From UBA4744 sp963718995 (GTDB lineage Bacteria > Actinomycetota > Acidimicrobiia > Spongiisociales > UBA4744), in the NCBI GenBank assembly GCA_963718995.1, contig CAVRAP010000021.1, positions 124,001 to 188,000 on the forward strand: DNA of 64,000 nucleotides, written 5' to 3'. Each line of letters begins with the position of its first letter. The stretch's first letter is position 1. Made by a program: the position numbers and the translations under genes. Shown here piece by piece: positions 53,578 through 61,693 of this stretch. The notes beneath the pieces are model-generated. The model searched no databases, had not been told where the DNA came from, and saw only the letters and a list, made by a program, of their open reading frames with translations.

Positions 53578-54440
53578 AAGGTATCGTCCTGGCCGGTGGT
53601 GCCGGCAGCCGGCTCGATCCGATTACCCGGGTTGCGTCGAAACAGCTCCAACCCGTGTACGACAAACCGATGATCTACTACCCGCTGGCCACCCTGATGC
53701 TGGCCGGGATTCGTCAGATCCTGGTGATTACCACTCCCAACGACCTGCCCCGTTTCGAGGAGCTGCTCGGCGACGGGTCCGGCTGGGGGATCGAACTCTC
53801 CTACGCGGCGCAGCCCGAACCGAAAGGGATCGCCCAGGCCTTCTTGGTTGGGGAGGAGTTCGTCGCCCACCAACCGGTGACCCTGATCCTTGGAGACAAT
53901 ATCTTCTACGGCCAGATCGGCCTCGAAGAGGTTGTCGCCACCTTCGATTCGGGCGCCTACGTCTTCGGGTACCCGGTTCGTGATCCCGAGCGTTACGGAG
54001 TGGTTGAGTTCGACTCGGCCGGCAACGTGCTCTCGCTCGAAGAGAAGCCCAAGAAGCCGAAGTCCCGCTACGCGCTGCCCGGCCTGTACGTATACGACGG
54101 CGATGTGGTCGGCATCGCCCGGTCGATCAAACCATCGGCGCGGGGTGAACTGGAGATCACGGACGTCAACCGGGTGTACCTCGAGCAGGGCAAGCTCCAG
54201 GTGCAGTTGTTTGATCGCGGCGTCGCGTGGCTCGACAGCGGCACGCACGACAGCCTCTTGGAAGCGGCCAACTTCATCGCCACCGTAGAACGGCGTCAGG
54301 GAATCAAGATCGCCTGTCTGGAGGAGATTGCCTTCCGCAGTGGCTACGTAGGTGAAGACGAGTTCCGTTCCGTTGTCGAAGCCTTGCCGTTTTCGACGTA
54401 CCGGTCGTACCTCGAAGAAATCCTCGCAGAAGAGACCTGA
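53574..54440 (+). CDS. rfbA: Glucose-1-phosphate thymidylyltransferase
   Basis: 288 residues, long-known RmlA length. Start GTG 53574 overlaps the rmlB stop; it begins exactly the nucleotidyltransferase motif KGIVLAGGAGSRLDPITRVA. Further: KQLQPVYDKPMIYYPLATLM, EPKGIAQAFLVGEEF, ILGDNIFYG, VVEFDSAGNVLSLEEKPKKP and AWLDSGTHDSLLEAANFI. It makes dTDP-glucose, first step of the rhamnose pathway. Its stop overlaps the rmlD ATG. Confidence 0.95.
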   Translation: MKGIVLAGGAGSRLDPITRVASKQLQPVYDKPMIYYPLATLMLAGIRQILVITTPNDLPRFEELLGDGSGWGIELSYAAQPEPKGIAQAFLVGEEFVAHQPVTLILGDNIFYGQIGLEEVVATFDSGAYVFGYPVRDPERYGVVEFDSAGNVLSLEEKPKKPKSRYALPGLYVYDGDVVGIARSIKPSARGELEITDVNRVYLEQGKLQVQLFDRGVAWLDSGTHDSLLEAANFIATVERRQGIKIACLEEIAFRSGYVGEDEFRSVVEALPFSTYRSYLEEILAEET

Positions 54441-55297
54441 TGGGGGACATCGTCGTCACCGGCGCCTCCGGTCAGCTTGGCACCGCCTTCAGAACGCATA
54501 TTCCCGACGCCCGCTTCCTCACCCGGGCCGATCTGGACTTGACGGACCTGGCATCTATCGGTCCTACGGTCGAGCGTTTGCAGGCAACTGCGATCGTGAA
54601 CTGTGCTGCGTTCACGGCCGTCGACGCAGCTGAGGAGAATGTTGAGACGGCCCACACGGTGAATGGGGCCGCCGTCGGCGAACTGGCCGCCGCGGCCGAA
54701 CGAGCCGGAATCCCCTTCATCACGTATTCCACCGACTACGTCTTCGCAGGGTCCGGCCGTCGACCTTACGTGGAGAGCGATGTCACTGCCCCTATCAATG
54801 CTTATGGGGTTTCCAAGCTCGTCGGAGAACGGGCCGCGCTTGCCTATCCCGGCAGCCTGGTCATTCGTACTTCCTGGGTGATTTCAGGAACGCATCCCAA
54901 CTTTGTCGCGACGATGCTCCGTCTTGCCCCGCAACGGGTACTCAGCGTCGTGGATGACCAGTGGGGTTGTCCGACCATCGCCTCCGACCTTGCCGGGGCC
55001 ACCCTCCGGGCGATGGAAGTGGGCGCCACCGGTCTGTTGCATGTGACCAACCAGGGTCCGACGACCTGGTTTGAGCTGGCCCGCACCGCACTCCAACTCG
55101 GTGGTTTCGACCCGGCCAGAGTGACGCCTTGCACGACAGAGGACTATCCGACGCCGGCCCGCCGCCCGGCCTTTTCTGTGCTGGGCTCCGAGCGGCTCGA
55201 AGCTCTCGGTCTGAGCCCCCTTCCTCCGTGGAGAGCTTCACTGGTCGAGGTAGTGGCCAACCTTTCGAATTCAGGAGGATTCGGCACCGGCCTCTAG
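54440..55297 (+). CDS. rfbD: dTDP-4-dehydrorhamnose reductase
   Basis: 285 residues. Rossmann motif VVTGASGQLGTAF, the conserved NCAAFTAVDAAEEN, TYSTDYVFAGSGRRPYVESD, PINAYGVSKLVGERA with catalytic Tyr and Lys, RTSWVISGTHPNFVATML and QWGCPTIASDLA. Last enzyme of dTDP-L-rhamnose synthesis. ATG overlaps the rmlA stop (TGATG). The operon ends here; the rmlD stop lies inside the -10 box of the next gene. Confidence 0.94.
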   Translation: MGDIVVTGASGQLGTAFRTHIPDARFLTRADLDLTDLASIGPTVERLQATAIVNCAAFTAVDAAEENVETAHTVNGAAVGELAAAAERAGIPFITYSTDYVFAGSGRRPYVESDVTAPINAYGVSKLVGERAALAYPGSLVIRTSWVISGTHPNFVATMLRLAPQRVLSVVDDQWGCPTIASDLAGATLRAMEVGATGLLHVTNQGPTTWFELARTALQLGGFDPARVTPCTTEDYPTPARRPAFSVLGSERLEALGLSPLPPWRASLVEVVANLSNSGGFGTGL

Positions 55298-55300
55298 GCT
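55295..55300 (+). promoter_or_regulatory. Candidate -10 box, motif TAGGCTGTCACC
   Basis: TAGGCT overlaps the rmlD stop codon and is followed by GTCACC, 30 bases before the DUF3048 gene. Same 12-mer pattern as before rmlC and the GH26-like gene. Confidence 0.42.
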
Positions 55301-55330
55301 GTCACCCACCCCACGCGAACAGGCTCCACC

Positions 55331-56422
55331 ATGCACATCCCGGAAACGTTTCAAAAACATCGGAAATGGTGGGCGCTCGGCAGCGCGGTGCTGGTCGTTG
55401 GTGTGCTGGTGGTGGCATTTACCGGAGGCGTGGATGACTCCGCTTCAACCACGCTCACCACGGACGACGGATCGTCTACGTCGACTTCGCCAACCATCCC
55501 CGACGCCTCATCCACCTCGACGACGGCGAACGGACCGATCAAGTCGGTGGATCGGAATCCGCTGACCGGGGAGCCCCTCGACGGGCCCGGCCAACTGCAG
55601 GTGATTGCCGTCAAAGTGGGGAACTCACCCGCCGAGCGCCCGCAGATGGGTTTGGCTGAAGCGGACCTCGTCTTTGAGACGGTTGTCGAGGGCGGGCTCA
55701 CCCGCTTCATCGCCCTCTATTACGCCGGGGAACCCGAAAGCGTCAAACCTGTGCGATCGATCCGGCCGGTCGACGCGTCCGTTCTGGCGCCGTTCCAACC
55801 GTTCTTTGTTTTCTCCGGTGGCCAGGACTTCGTTTACCGGTTGGTGACCGCAGCAGGCATCAACCTCACCGACGAGGCAGCCGGCGAGGCCGTGTTTCGG
55901 GGATCGGGGCCGGCCCCGTACGACCTGGTGGTCGATTTTGCTTCCGCTCGTGCGCTGGCCATAGGTGAGCCTCCGGCCACTCCCGTATTCGCATTTGCCG
56001 ATGGGTTCTCAGGCGATTCTGCGACCGAAGTTGATCTAGAGATGGGGGCGACCAGCGTGCAGTATCGCTTCGAAGATGGGACTGGTTACGCGCGATCTCA
56101 GGACGGAGCACCTTTCAATGTTCTCTCCCCATCGAATAGCCCGGAACTCTTCGTGCGCGACACGGTGGTAATCCAGTTCGTCGCCCAACGATCGGCCGGC
56201 TACGCAGATGTCAACGGCGCCGAGGTACCGGACTTCGATGTGATCGGTTTTGGTGAAGCCCTCATCTTCCACGGCGGCCAGGTGATAACGGCGGAGTGGC
56301 GTCGGGCCTCCCAGGCATCGGGAACCCTTTTCTTCGACGAAGCTGGAGAGCCTCTCTCGCTTCCGATCGGGAGAGCCATCGTCGAACTGGTACCGGTCGG
56401 TAGCGAATTCTCATACCGGTGA
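55331..56422 (+). CDS. DUF3048 (YerB-like) membrane-anchored protein
   Basis: 363 residues. One N-terminal membrane helix (WWALGSAVLVVGVLVVAFTG), a Ser/Thr-rich spacer (about 35-65), then the DUF3048 domain: DRNPLTGEPLDGPGQLQVIA, VKVGNSPAERPQMGLAEADL, VFETVVEGGLTRFIALYYAG, KPVRSIRPVD and later TGYARSQDGAPFNVLSPSNS. The protein is predicted outside the membrane. Family function is unknown, though it is often found near wall and surface genes. ATG without a clear Shine-Dalgarno sequence; the stop overlaps the wecB start. Confidence 0.88.
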   Translation: MHIPETFQKHRKWWALGSAVLVVGVLVVAFTGGVDDSASTTLTTDDGSSTSTSPTIPDASSTSTTANGPIKSVDRNPLTGEPLDGPGQLQVIAVKVGNSPAERPQMGLAEADLVFETVVEGGLTRFIALYYAGEPESVKPVRSIRPVDASVLAPFQPFFVFSGGQDFVYRLVTAAGINLTDEAAGEAVFRGSGPAPYDLVVDFASARALAIGEPPATPVFAFADGFSGDSATEVDLEMGATSVQYRFEDGTGYARSQDGAPFNVLSPSNSPELFVRDTVVIQFVAQRSAGYADVNGAEVPDFDVIGFGEALIFHGGQVITAEWRRASQASGTLFFDEAGEPLSLPIGRAIVELVPVGSEFSYR

Positions 56423-57507
56423 CCGATCTGATCCACGTCTTCATCGGGACCAAGGCGCAATACATCAAGATGGCCCCGCTCTTGCGATTGATGGACGAGC
56501 GGGGCATAACCTACCGGCTGATTGACTCGGGACAGCACGCCAAGATCTCGGCGATGATGCGGGAGGAACTTGGTGTACGAGCCCCGGACTACGTGCTCGG
56601 CGGCTCTGAGGACGTCGCTTCGATCCCAAAGGTGATCCTCTGGAGCCTCAAACTGGCCACCCGACTCTGGTCGAGAAGGCGGTTGAGAAAAGGCATTTTC
56701 GGGGGTCGCGGAGGAATCTGCGTCGTCCACGGTGACACACCGTCGACCTTCCTTGCCGTCCTCCTGGCTCGGCGGGCAGGGTTGCCCGTAGCGCACCTCG
56801 AGGCGGGCCTGAGGTCCTACCGGCTCACCCATCCCTTCCCGGAGGAGATCGTTCGTATCGTGACAATGCGCATGGCCTCCTTGCTGTTTGCTCCCGACGC
56901 AACCGCGGTCGCCAACCTGACCAGGATGCGGGTCAAGGGCCGGGTCCTGGCCTTATCCGGCAACACATCACTCGAAGCGGTTAGGGGTGCTCTCGGTGAT
57001 GAGTCCGTTCCGCCTTCCGGACCAGTCATCGTGACCATGCATCGGGTCGAGAACCTTCACCATGCTGGACGCGTCGACCAATTTGTAACCCTCACACAAC
57101 GCATCGCGGAGCGGTACACCGTGCGATTCGTGGTTCATGGACCGACGGGGTTGGTCCTCGCCAAACGCGGCCACGACGATCGTCTGCGGGCGGCCGGCGT
57201 TGACATGCGTTCCCTGGCAGGACACAGCGAGTTCATCCGGATGCTGGCCGCGGCGCCGTTTGTTGTTACGGATGGAGGCTCAATCCAGGAAGAGTGTGCG
57301 TTGATCGGCGTTCCGACCCTTCTGTGGCGCGAGCGTTCCGAACGGCCCGACGGTCTCGACGCCAACGTGGTGGCGAGCCGATACGACGATGTGATCATCG
57401 AGCGCTTTTTGGCGGATCCGGAGGCCTACCGGGTGCCGCGGCTCCGACCGACCGGTAACCCGTCGGCCGAGATCCTCCAGGTTCTCGAGGATTCGCTCAA
57501 GCAGTGA
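56419..57507 (+). CDS. wecB: UDP-N-acetylglucosamine 2-epimerase family protein
   Basis: 362 residues, GT-B fold. Conserved: HVFIGTKAQYIKMAPLLRLM, IDSGQHAKISAMMREELG, VVHGDTPSTFLAVLLARRAG, PVAHLEAGLRSYRLTHPFPE, the active-site VTMHRVENL, and VVTDGGSIQEECALIGVPTL. The last block differs from the usual SGG-x-QEE by one residue. It should convert UDP-GlcNAc to UDP-ManNAc for glycan synthesis; a hydrolysing variant cannot be excluded. GTG at 56419 overlaps the DUF3048 stop. Its 3' end overlaps the convergent gene by 11 bases. Confidence 0.87.
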   Translation: MTDLIHVFIGTKAQYIKMAPLLRLMDERGITYRLIDSGQHAKISAMMREELGVRAPDYVLGGSEDVASIPKVILWSLKLATRLWSRRRLRKGIFGGRGGICVVHGDTPSTFLAVLLARRAGLPVAHLEAGLRSYRLTHPFPEEIVRIVTMRMASLLFAPDATAVANLTRMRVKGRVLALSGNTSLEAVRGALGDESVPPSGPVIVTMHRVENLHHAGRVDQFVTLTQRIAERYTVRFVVHGPTGLVLAKRGHDDRLRAAGVDMRSLAGHSEFIRMLAAAPFVVTDGGSIQEECALIGVPTLLWRERSERPDGLDANVVASRYDDVIIERFLADPEAYRVPRLRPTGNPSAEILQVLEDSLKQ

Positions 57508-58381
57508 TCTCCCCGGCGGCCGTCGCCAGGGCATCACGCACCAGCATCACGGCTCGGAATCCTCCCAGGATCACTGCAACTTCCGTGATTTCGCCGGTAA
57601 CCAGGAGTGCCGCCAAGGTCACCTCGAAGACGCCAATACCCTGGGGAGCAATTGGAGTGAGAAACCCGACTCCCCATGCGACCATGAAGGCCCCGGCGAG
57701 AACCCATGCCGGTCCGCTGGTCAAGCCTGGAAACACCCATAGGTAGATTACGAAATTGGCGGACGTCCAGATCCAGTAGGCGACGGTCCACGAGATCAAG
57801 CGTAGATAAGCTTGACCATCGAGTCGGGGCGGATCGTCCCGCCCCCGCCGTTGCGCGAGCCACGTGACGAACCGATTGATCGTCGGCCTTGAAAGCACGA
57901 GCGCTCCGAGGGCGACTGGAGGAAACGCCCACCAGGCCCCTCCCGGGAGCTCCCCGCCCACCGCCAGCAGTCCGAGCCCGACGACGAAGACGGTGACCAC
58001 GCTCATGAACATTTCGAGGCCGGCGGTGATGACCAGCGGAAAAGTGGCTACCCCCTGTCGGGAGAGGAGGACGGATTTGCCTGCCGCATACCAGACACTG
58101 CCCGGCACATACCGGGCGAAGAGCGATCGGGAGGAAGCGACCAGAACCTCCCGGTAGGTGGGGGCCTCGTTGAGAGCCAACAACGAACTCCGCCAGAAAC
58201 CTGCATTGAGCGCGATCTGCCCAAACCCCAGCAACAGGGCGACCAGGAGGAGCCACAGTCTGGCGGTCCGTACGAGGTCCGCCAGGGCGTCCCGGCGATT
58301 CCAAACCAACCAGACCAGACCGACACCGACGGCCACCAGATAGGTAGTGCGGCCGATTCTGAGCAAGGTGCGACGCTTCAC
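57497..58381 (-). CDS. YbhN/AglD-type flippase-fold membrane protein (second copy)
   Basis: 294 residues in an intact frame, with about eight membrane helices. Family motifs: SRSLFARYVPGSVWYAAGKS and TPIAPQGIGVFEVTLAALLV, matching PGGVWA and PVPGGIGVRES of the copy at 41643. GTG at 58381 overlaps the preceding pyruvyl-transferase stop by four bases. It forms a minus-strand operon with GT2 and pyruvyl transferase, mirroring the plus-strand set at 40.6-45 kb. Likely part of a lipid-linked sugar transport or glycosylation step. Confidence 0.84.
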   Translation of the reverse strand: MKRRTLLRIGRTTYLVAVGVGLVWLVWNRRDALADLVRTARLWLLLVALLLGFGQIALNAGFWRSSLLALNEAPTYREVLVASSRSLFARYVPGSVWYAAGKSVLLSRQGVATFPLVITAGLEMFMSVVTVFVVGLGLLAVGGELPGGAWWAFPPVALGALVLSRPTINRFVTWLAQRRGRDDPPRLDGQAYLRLISWTVAYWIWTSANFVIYLWVFPGLTSGPAWVLAGAFMVAWGVGFLTPIAPQGIGVFEVTLAALLVTGEITEVAVILGGFRAVMLVRDALATAAGEITA

Positions 58382-59448
58382 GGGGGGCCAAGCAATCGAT
58401 CGAGAACCACGATGTTGTTTCGTTCCTTGTCGCGCAACCGCGCCAATCGCTGTTCGAGGTCACCCGGGTCTCCCATGGCCTCCTGAATGGCCTCCGGAAT
58501 GAGCTTCCATGAGTTGGGATCCGTCGGGACGGTTGCGACGCCCGAAGCGAGATCCGCAGCAAGCTGGTGCACTTTTGGTGAGTAGGGGAGAAGCACGACG
58601 GGCCGTTGCGCAACTGCGGCGGCGACGCCGCCGTGAAACCTCATGGCCAGCACGGCCCGGCCGGTTGCCACTTCATCAAACACCGTGTCGATCGTCGGTT
58701 GCGCGAACGTGGCAGCCGCATGCATGTGCGAGGCAACAGACCGATGGAGTTGATGGTCCCGGTCGGTTTGCAGAGCGACAAAGTGTGGCTGGAGGCCCGT
58801 CGCCTCGACCGCCGAATCGAGGGCTCGAGCCATTGCCCTTGCCCACGCTGATCCCACCTCGCGGCGGGCGCTGATCGACGCCGGAAGCAGGCGAGACCGC
58901 CCGAGGGGCGGTCGCAAGCAGATCACCAACCGATCGGTTGCCTCGGCTGATGGACCCGGAAGAGAAAATGCCGGGTCGGCGGCAACGATCGGACCGGGCA
59001 CACCGAGCGCTTCGAGGACGCGAGCAGATTCAGCATCCCGCACGCTGGTCGCCACCACAGAACGGAGTGCATGCCGAACCAAGGATTTCCCCGCGACCGT
59101 GCGGATGGCTCCCGCCCCGACCCCGTACACGCCGAACGGCGTCCGGGCGAGGCGCGCCATGATCACCCTCGACAGCTGATAGGGAAGATTCCAATATCCG
59201 GTTTCGTCTTGCAGCAAGCCGCCACCCCCGAACACGAGACGATCTGCCCTTCGTACGTCGCGCCAGATTCCGGGGAGGTTGGTGTGATGGACTGCGTCAA
59301 CCCCGTGCTCGCGACGGGTCTTGTCCGGGTCGATAGACACCACCGTCGGAAGAACCCCCCGCTCCTGGAGACGGTTGACCAGCGCCCTGAAGACCAGTTC
59401 GTCTCCGAGGTTCGTCGAGCCGATCCAGGCGCTGACCAGGACGCGCAC
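58378..59448 (-). CDS. Polysaccharide pyruvyl transferase family protein
   Basis: 356 residues from GTG 59448, seven bases after the GT2 stop; the frame is open further upstream inside GT2 but unrelated there. Conserved: SAWIGSTNLGDELVFRALVN, VFGGGGLLQDETGYWNLPYQ, GVYGVGAGAI, AVLAMRFHGGVAAAVAQRPV and VLLPYSPKVHQLA. CsaB/WcaK superfamily, adding ketal pyruvate to wall or capsule sugars. Unlike the copy at 42612 it carries no Fe-S domain. Pyruvylation in CsaB systems creates anchoring sites for SLH-domain proteins, which is relevant because SLH-like proteins are encoded on both sides. Confidence 0.87.
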   Translation of the reverse strand: MRVLVSAWIGSTNLGDELVFRALVNRLQERGVLPTVVSIDPDKTRREHGVDAVHHTNLPGIWRDVRRADRLVFGGGGLLQDETGYWNLPYQLSRVIMARLARTPFGVYGVGAGAIRTVAGKSLVRHALRSVVATSVRDAESARVLEALGVPGPIVAADPAFSLPGPSAEATDRLVICLRPPLGRSRLLPASISARREVGSAWARAMARALDSAVEATGLQPHFVALQTDRDHQLHRSVASHMHAAATFAQPTIDTVFDEVATGRAVLAMRFHGGVAAAVAQRPVVLLPYSPKVHQLAADLASGVATVPTDPNSWKLIPEAIQEAMGDPGDLEQRLARLRDKERNNIVVLDRLLGPP

Positions 59449-59455
59449 GGAGAAT

Positions 59456-60373
59456 CTACCGGTCGTCGAACCGGTAGACGGCTGCAGGCACAACCAGGTC
59501 CTGTTGCCGGTTGAGATTGACCATGAGATCGGCGATCAGCGCGATCATGACGACGACGGCGCCGCTGAAGAGCCACACGATCGTATTCGTTGCAACGCGG
59601 AAGTCTTTGGTGAGGAGATCGAACAGGAGCTTGCCGAAGGCCGATACCGAAATGAGCAGACCGAGCGGCATGAAGACCCTGATCGGGTTGTAGAGCAGCA
59701 TCATGCGGACCACCTGGAGTAGGAAGAGGCGGGTGTCGCGCCACCAGTGGAACTTGGACGTACCGGATCTTCCCCGGTACTCAATCGGCACATATTTCAC
59801 CGAGTAGGCATTGTTGAGGAAGGTCATCGTGAGTGTGGTCACGCACGAGAAGCCCTTCGGGAGAAGATGCAGAAACTGTTGAGCAACCTCCCGGCGGAAT
59901 GCCCGGAATCCCGAGTTGAGGTCGGGGATCTTTGTGTCCGACAGATATTCGGCGAGCTTGCGGATGAACCACTTGGCCGGAACCCGCAATAGCTTGGCGG
60001 TTCCTTCCTCGCTGGTCCGGGCGCCGACAACTTGATCCCACCCCGCTAGTTCGTCGACTAGCTGGGGTATGCGATCGTTCGGGTAGGTCATGTCGGCGTC
60101 CGTCCAAACCACGATCCCGCCCCTGGCCAGGTTGGTTCCTGCGCGCCGAACGGATCCAGATCCCCGGTTCTGAGCAAACTGAACCAGGCGAATACCTTCA
60201 ACGTTTGCCAGGACGTCACCGGTACCGTCGGTCGAGCCGTCGTCGACGACGATCAACTCGTAGGAGTACGACGAGTTATCCATCGTCGTGCGAATTCTCT
60301 TGATCTCATCGAGGATGTGCCCGGCCTCGTTGTAGGCCGGCAGGACGATGGAGACGTCGGGGTCGCTGCGCAT
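59456..60373 (-). CDS. Family 2 glycosyltransferase, DPM1/undecaprenyl-phosphate sugar type
   Basis: 305 residues. SIVLPAYNEAGHILDEIKRI, LIVVDDGSTDGTGDVL, NRGSGSVRRAGTNLARG, DxD-type WTDADMTYP, and the acceptor region LNSGFRAFRREVA. Two C-terminal membrane helices (FMPLGLLISVSAFGKLLFDL, IVWLFSGAVVVMIALIADLM) as in enzymes that load a sugar on polyprenyl phosphate. ATG start. First gene of the minus-strand trio GT2, pyruvyl transferase, YbhN-like. Confidence 0.9.
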   Translation of the reverse strand: MRSDPDVSIVLPAYNEAGHILDEIKRIRTTMDNSSYSYELIVVDDGSTDGTGDVLANVEGIRLVQFAQNRGSGSVRRAGTNLARGGIVVWTDADMTYPNDRIPQLVDELAGWDQVVGARTSEEGTAKLLRVPAKWFIRKLAEYLSDTKIPDLNSGFRAFRREVAQQFLHLLPKGFSCVTTLTMTFLNNAYSVKYVPIEYRGRSGTSKFHWWRDTRLFLLQVVRMMLLYNPIRVFMPLGLLISVSAFGKLLFDLLTKDFRVATNTIVWLFSGAVVVMIALIADLMVNLNRQQDLVVPAAVYRFDDR

Positions 60374-60577
60374 GGTCAGAGGTTACTGCCAGCCGCCGCC
60401 CGCACAAGCTCTCGGGATCGGGCCGGCCCCCTCATGGGCCGGACGGGTCGCGGCGCGGCCGCTGCTTAGGACACCGGCACGTTGCCCGCGACTTCAGGTC
60501 TGCACGATGGCGCCGATACAGGCCGAGACATCCCCTGCAGTCCCGACTGCGGGGTGGTCGTCGGGATGCAGGACAAG

Positions 60578-61645
60578 ATGAGGAGCCGAGCGTTGTTGAT
60601 GAGGAGGCGATTGCCGAAGGTCGCCGTAGCGGTAGCCGTTGTCGCACTGGCGTTCGCCTACCTCGCGCCCGTGCCGGTTGCCGCGGCGGCCCAAGCGCCC
60701 CTTCCCCCCGGCGGGACCTTTGTTGATGACGATGGGTTGGCCGAGGAGGGTTACATCGAGGCCATTGCCGCCATCGGCGTGACACTGGGATGCAATCCCC
60801 CCGCCAACGACCGCTTTTGTCCGGACCGAACGCTGGCACGATCCGACATGGCGACGTTTTTGGTCCGCGCTCTGGATCTGCCGGCCAGCGCCACGGATTT
60901 CTTCAACGACGACGGGGGCGTTCACGAGCCATCGATCAACGCCCTGGCACAAGCAGGTATCACGATCGGATGCGAATCCCGCCAGTACTGCCCCGCTTCC
61001 CTGATCACTCGCCAACAGCTCGCGACGCTGCTGGTGCGGGCCCTGGAACTGCCCGCTTCAAGTACCGACTTCTTCAGCGATGACGACGGTTCGGTTCATG
61101 AGGAAGCGATCAATGCACTTCGAGCTGCCGGTTTGTCGTATGGATCGTCCGGAAGTTCCTTCTTCCCGGGCCGGGCGGTCCTCCGCAGCGAGATGGCCGC
61201 CTTCGTTTCGCTGGCGCTCGGTCTGCAGCCCACACCTCCTCCACAGCGGTACCCGAACGTTGGAACCGGTCAGCGGATCATCTATGAGAATGCAAATCAG
61301 CGCGTTTGGCTGATCGACGCCGATAGGTTGCTGGTCGACACCTATCTCGTTTCCGGGCGAGCCGGGGTTCCAGCCCCCGGAAGCTATTCGGTCTTCTCGA
61401 AGTCGGTGTTCACCACCGCCGGCCATGGGGGAATAACCATGGAACACATGGTCCGGTTTGCTCACGGGGCGACTCTCTCGATCGGCTTCCATGCCATCCC
61501 CCGGTATCGCGATGGAACACCAATGCAGACGGAGGCGGAACTTGGCCAGTATCGAAGCGCGGGGTGCGTGCGGCAGTCGGATCTCAAGGCTGAGGCCCTC
61601 TACCGATGGGTTCCGATCGGAACTCCCGTTCACGTCCTTCCCTAG
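60578..61645 (+). CDS. Secreted L,D-transpeptidase with Cys-containing SLH-type repeats
   Basis: 355 residues from ATG 60578 (agga upstream; ATG 60566 and 60599 also possible). Signal peptide with VAVAVAVVALAFAYLAPVPV and an AAAA cleavage region. Three SLH-like repeats follow, the first two with the GC-x6-CP signature (FCPDRTLARSDMATFLVRAL; YCPASLITRQQLATLLVRAL). The C-terminal about 130 residues are a YkuD-type L,D-transpeptidase: RVWLIDADRLLVDTYLVSG, SIGFHAIPRY and the catalytic SAGCVRQSD. It would crosslink peptidoglycan, or attach itself or other proteins to the wall. It stands next to the glycan genes and shares its repeats with the GH26-like protein. Confidence 0.86.
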   Translation: MRSRALLMRRRLPKVAVAVAVVALAFAYLAPVPVAAAAQAPLPPGGTFVDDDGLAEEGYIEAIAAIGVTLGCNPPANDRFCPDRTLARSDMATFLVRALDLPASATDFFNDDGGVHEPSINALAQAGITIGCESRQYCPASLITRQQLATLLVRALELPASSTDFFSDDDGSVHEEAINALRAAGLSYGSSGSSFFPGRAVLRSEMAAFVSLALGLQPTPPPQRYPNVGTGQRIIYENANQRVWLIDADRLLVDTYLVSGRAGVPAPGSYSVFSKSVFTTAGHGGITMEHMVRFAHGATLSIGFHAIPRYRDGTPMQTEAELGQYRSAGCVRQSDLKAEALYRWVPIGTPVHVLP

Positions 61646-61678
61646 CCGGGCGGTACCCGCCGCTCACTGAACCACCGG

Positions 61679-61684
61679 TACAAT
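61679..61684 (+). promoter_or_regulatory. Candidate -10 box, leaderless start of the first GT-C gene
   Basis: TACAAT followed by CCGGCTC and the ATG nine bases on. The stretch is nearly the same as the one before the exporter permease gene (37123). Confidence 0.42.
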
Positions 61685-61693
61685 CCGGCTCGA

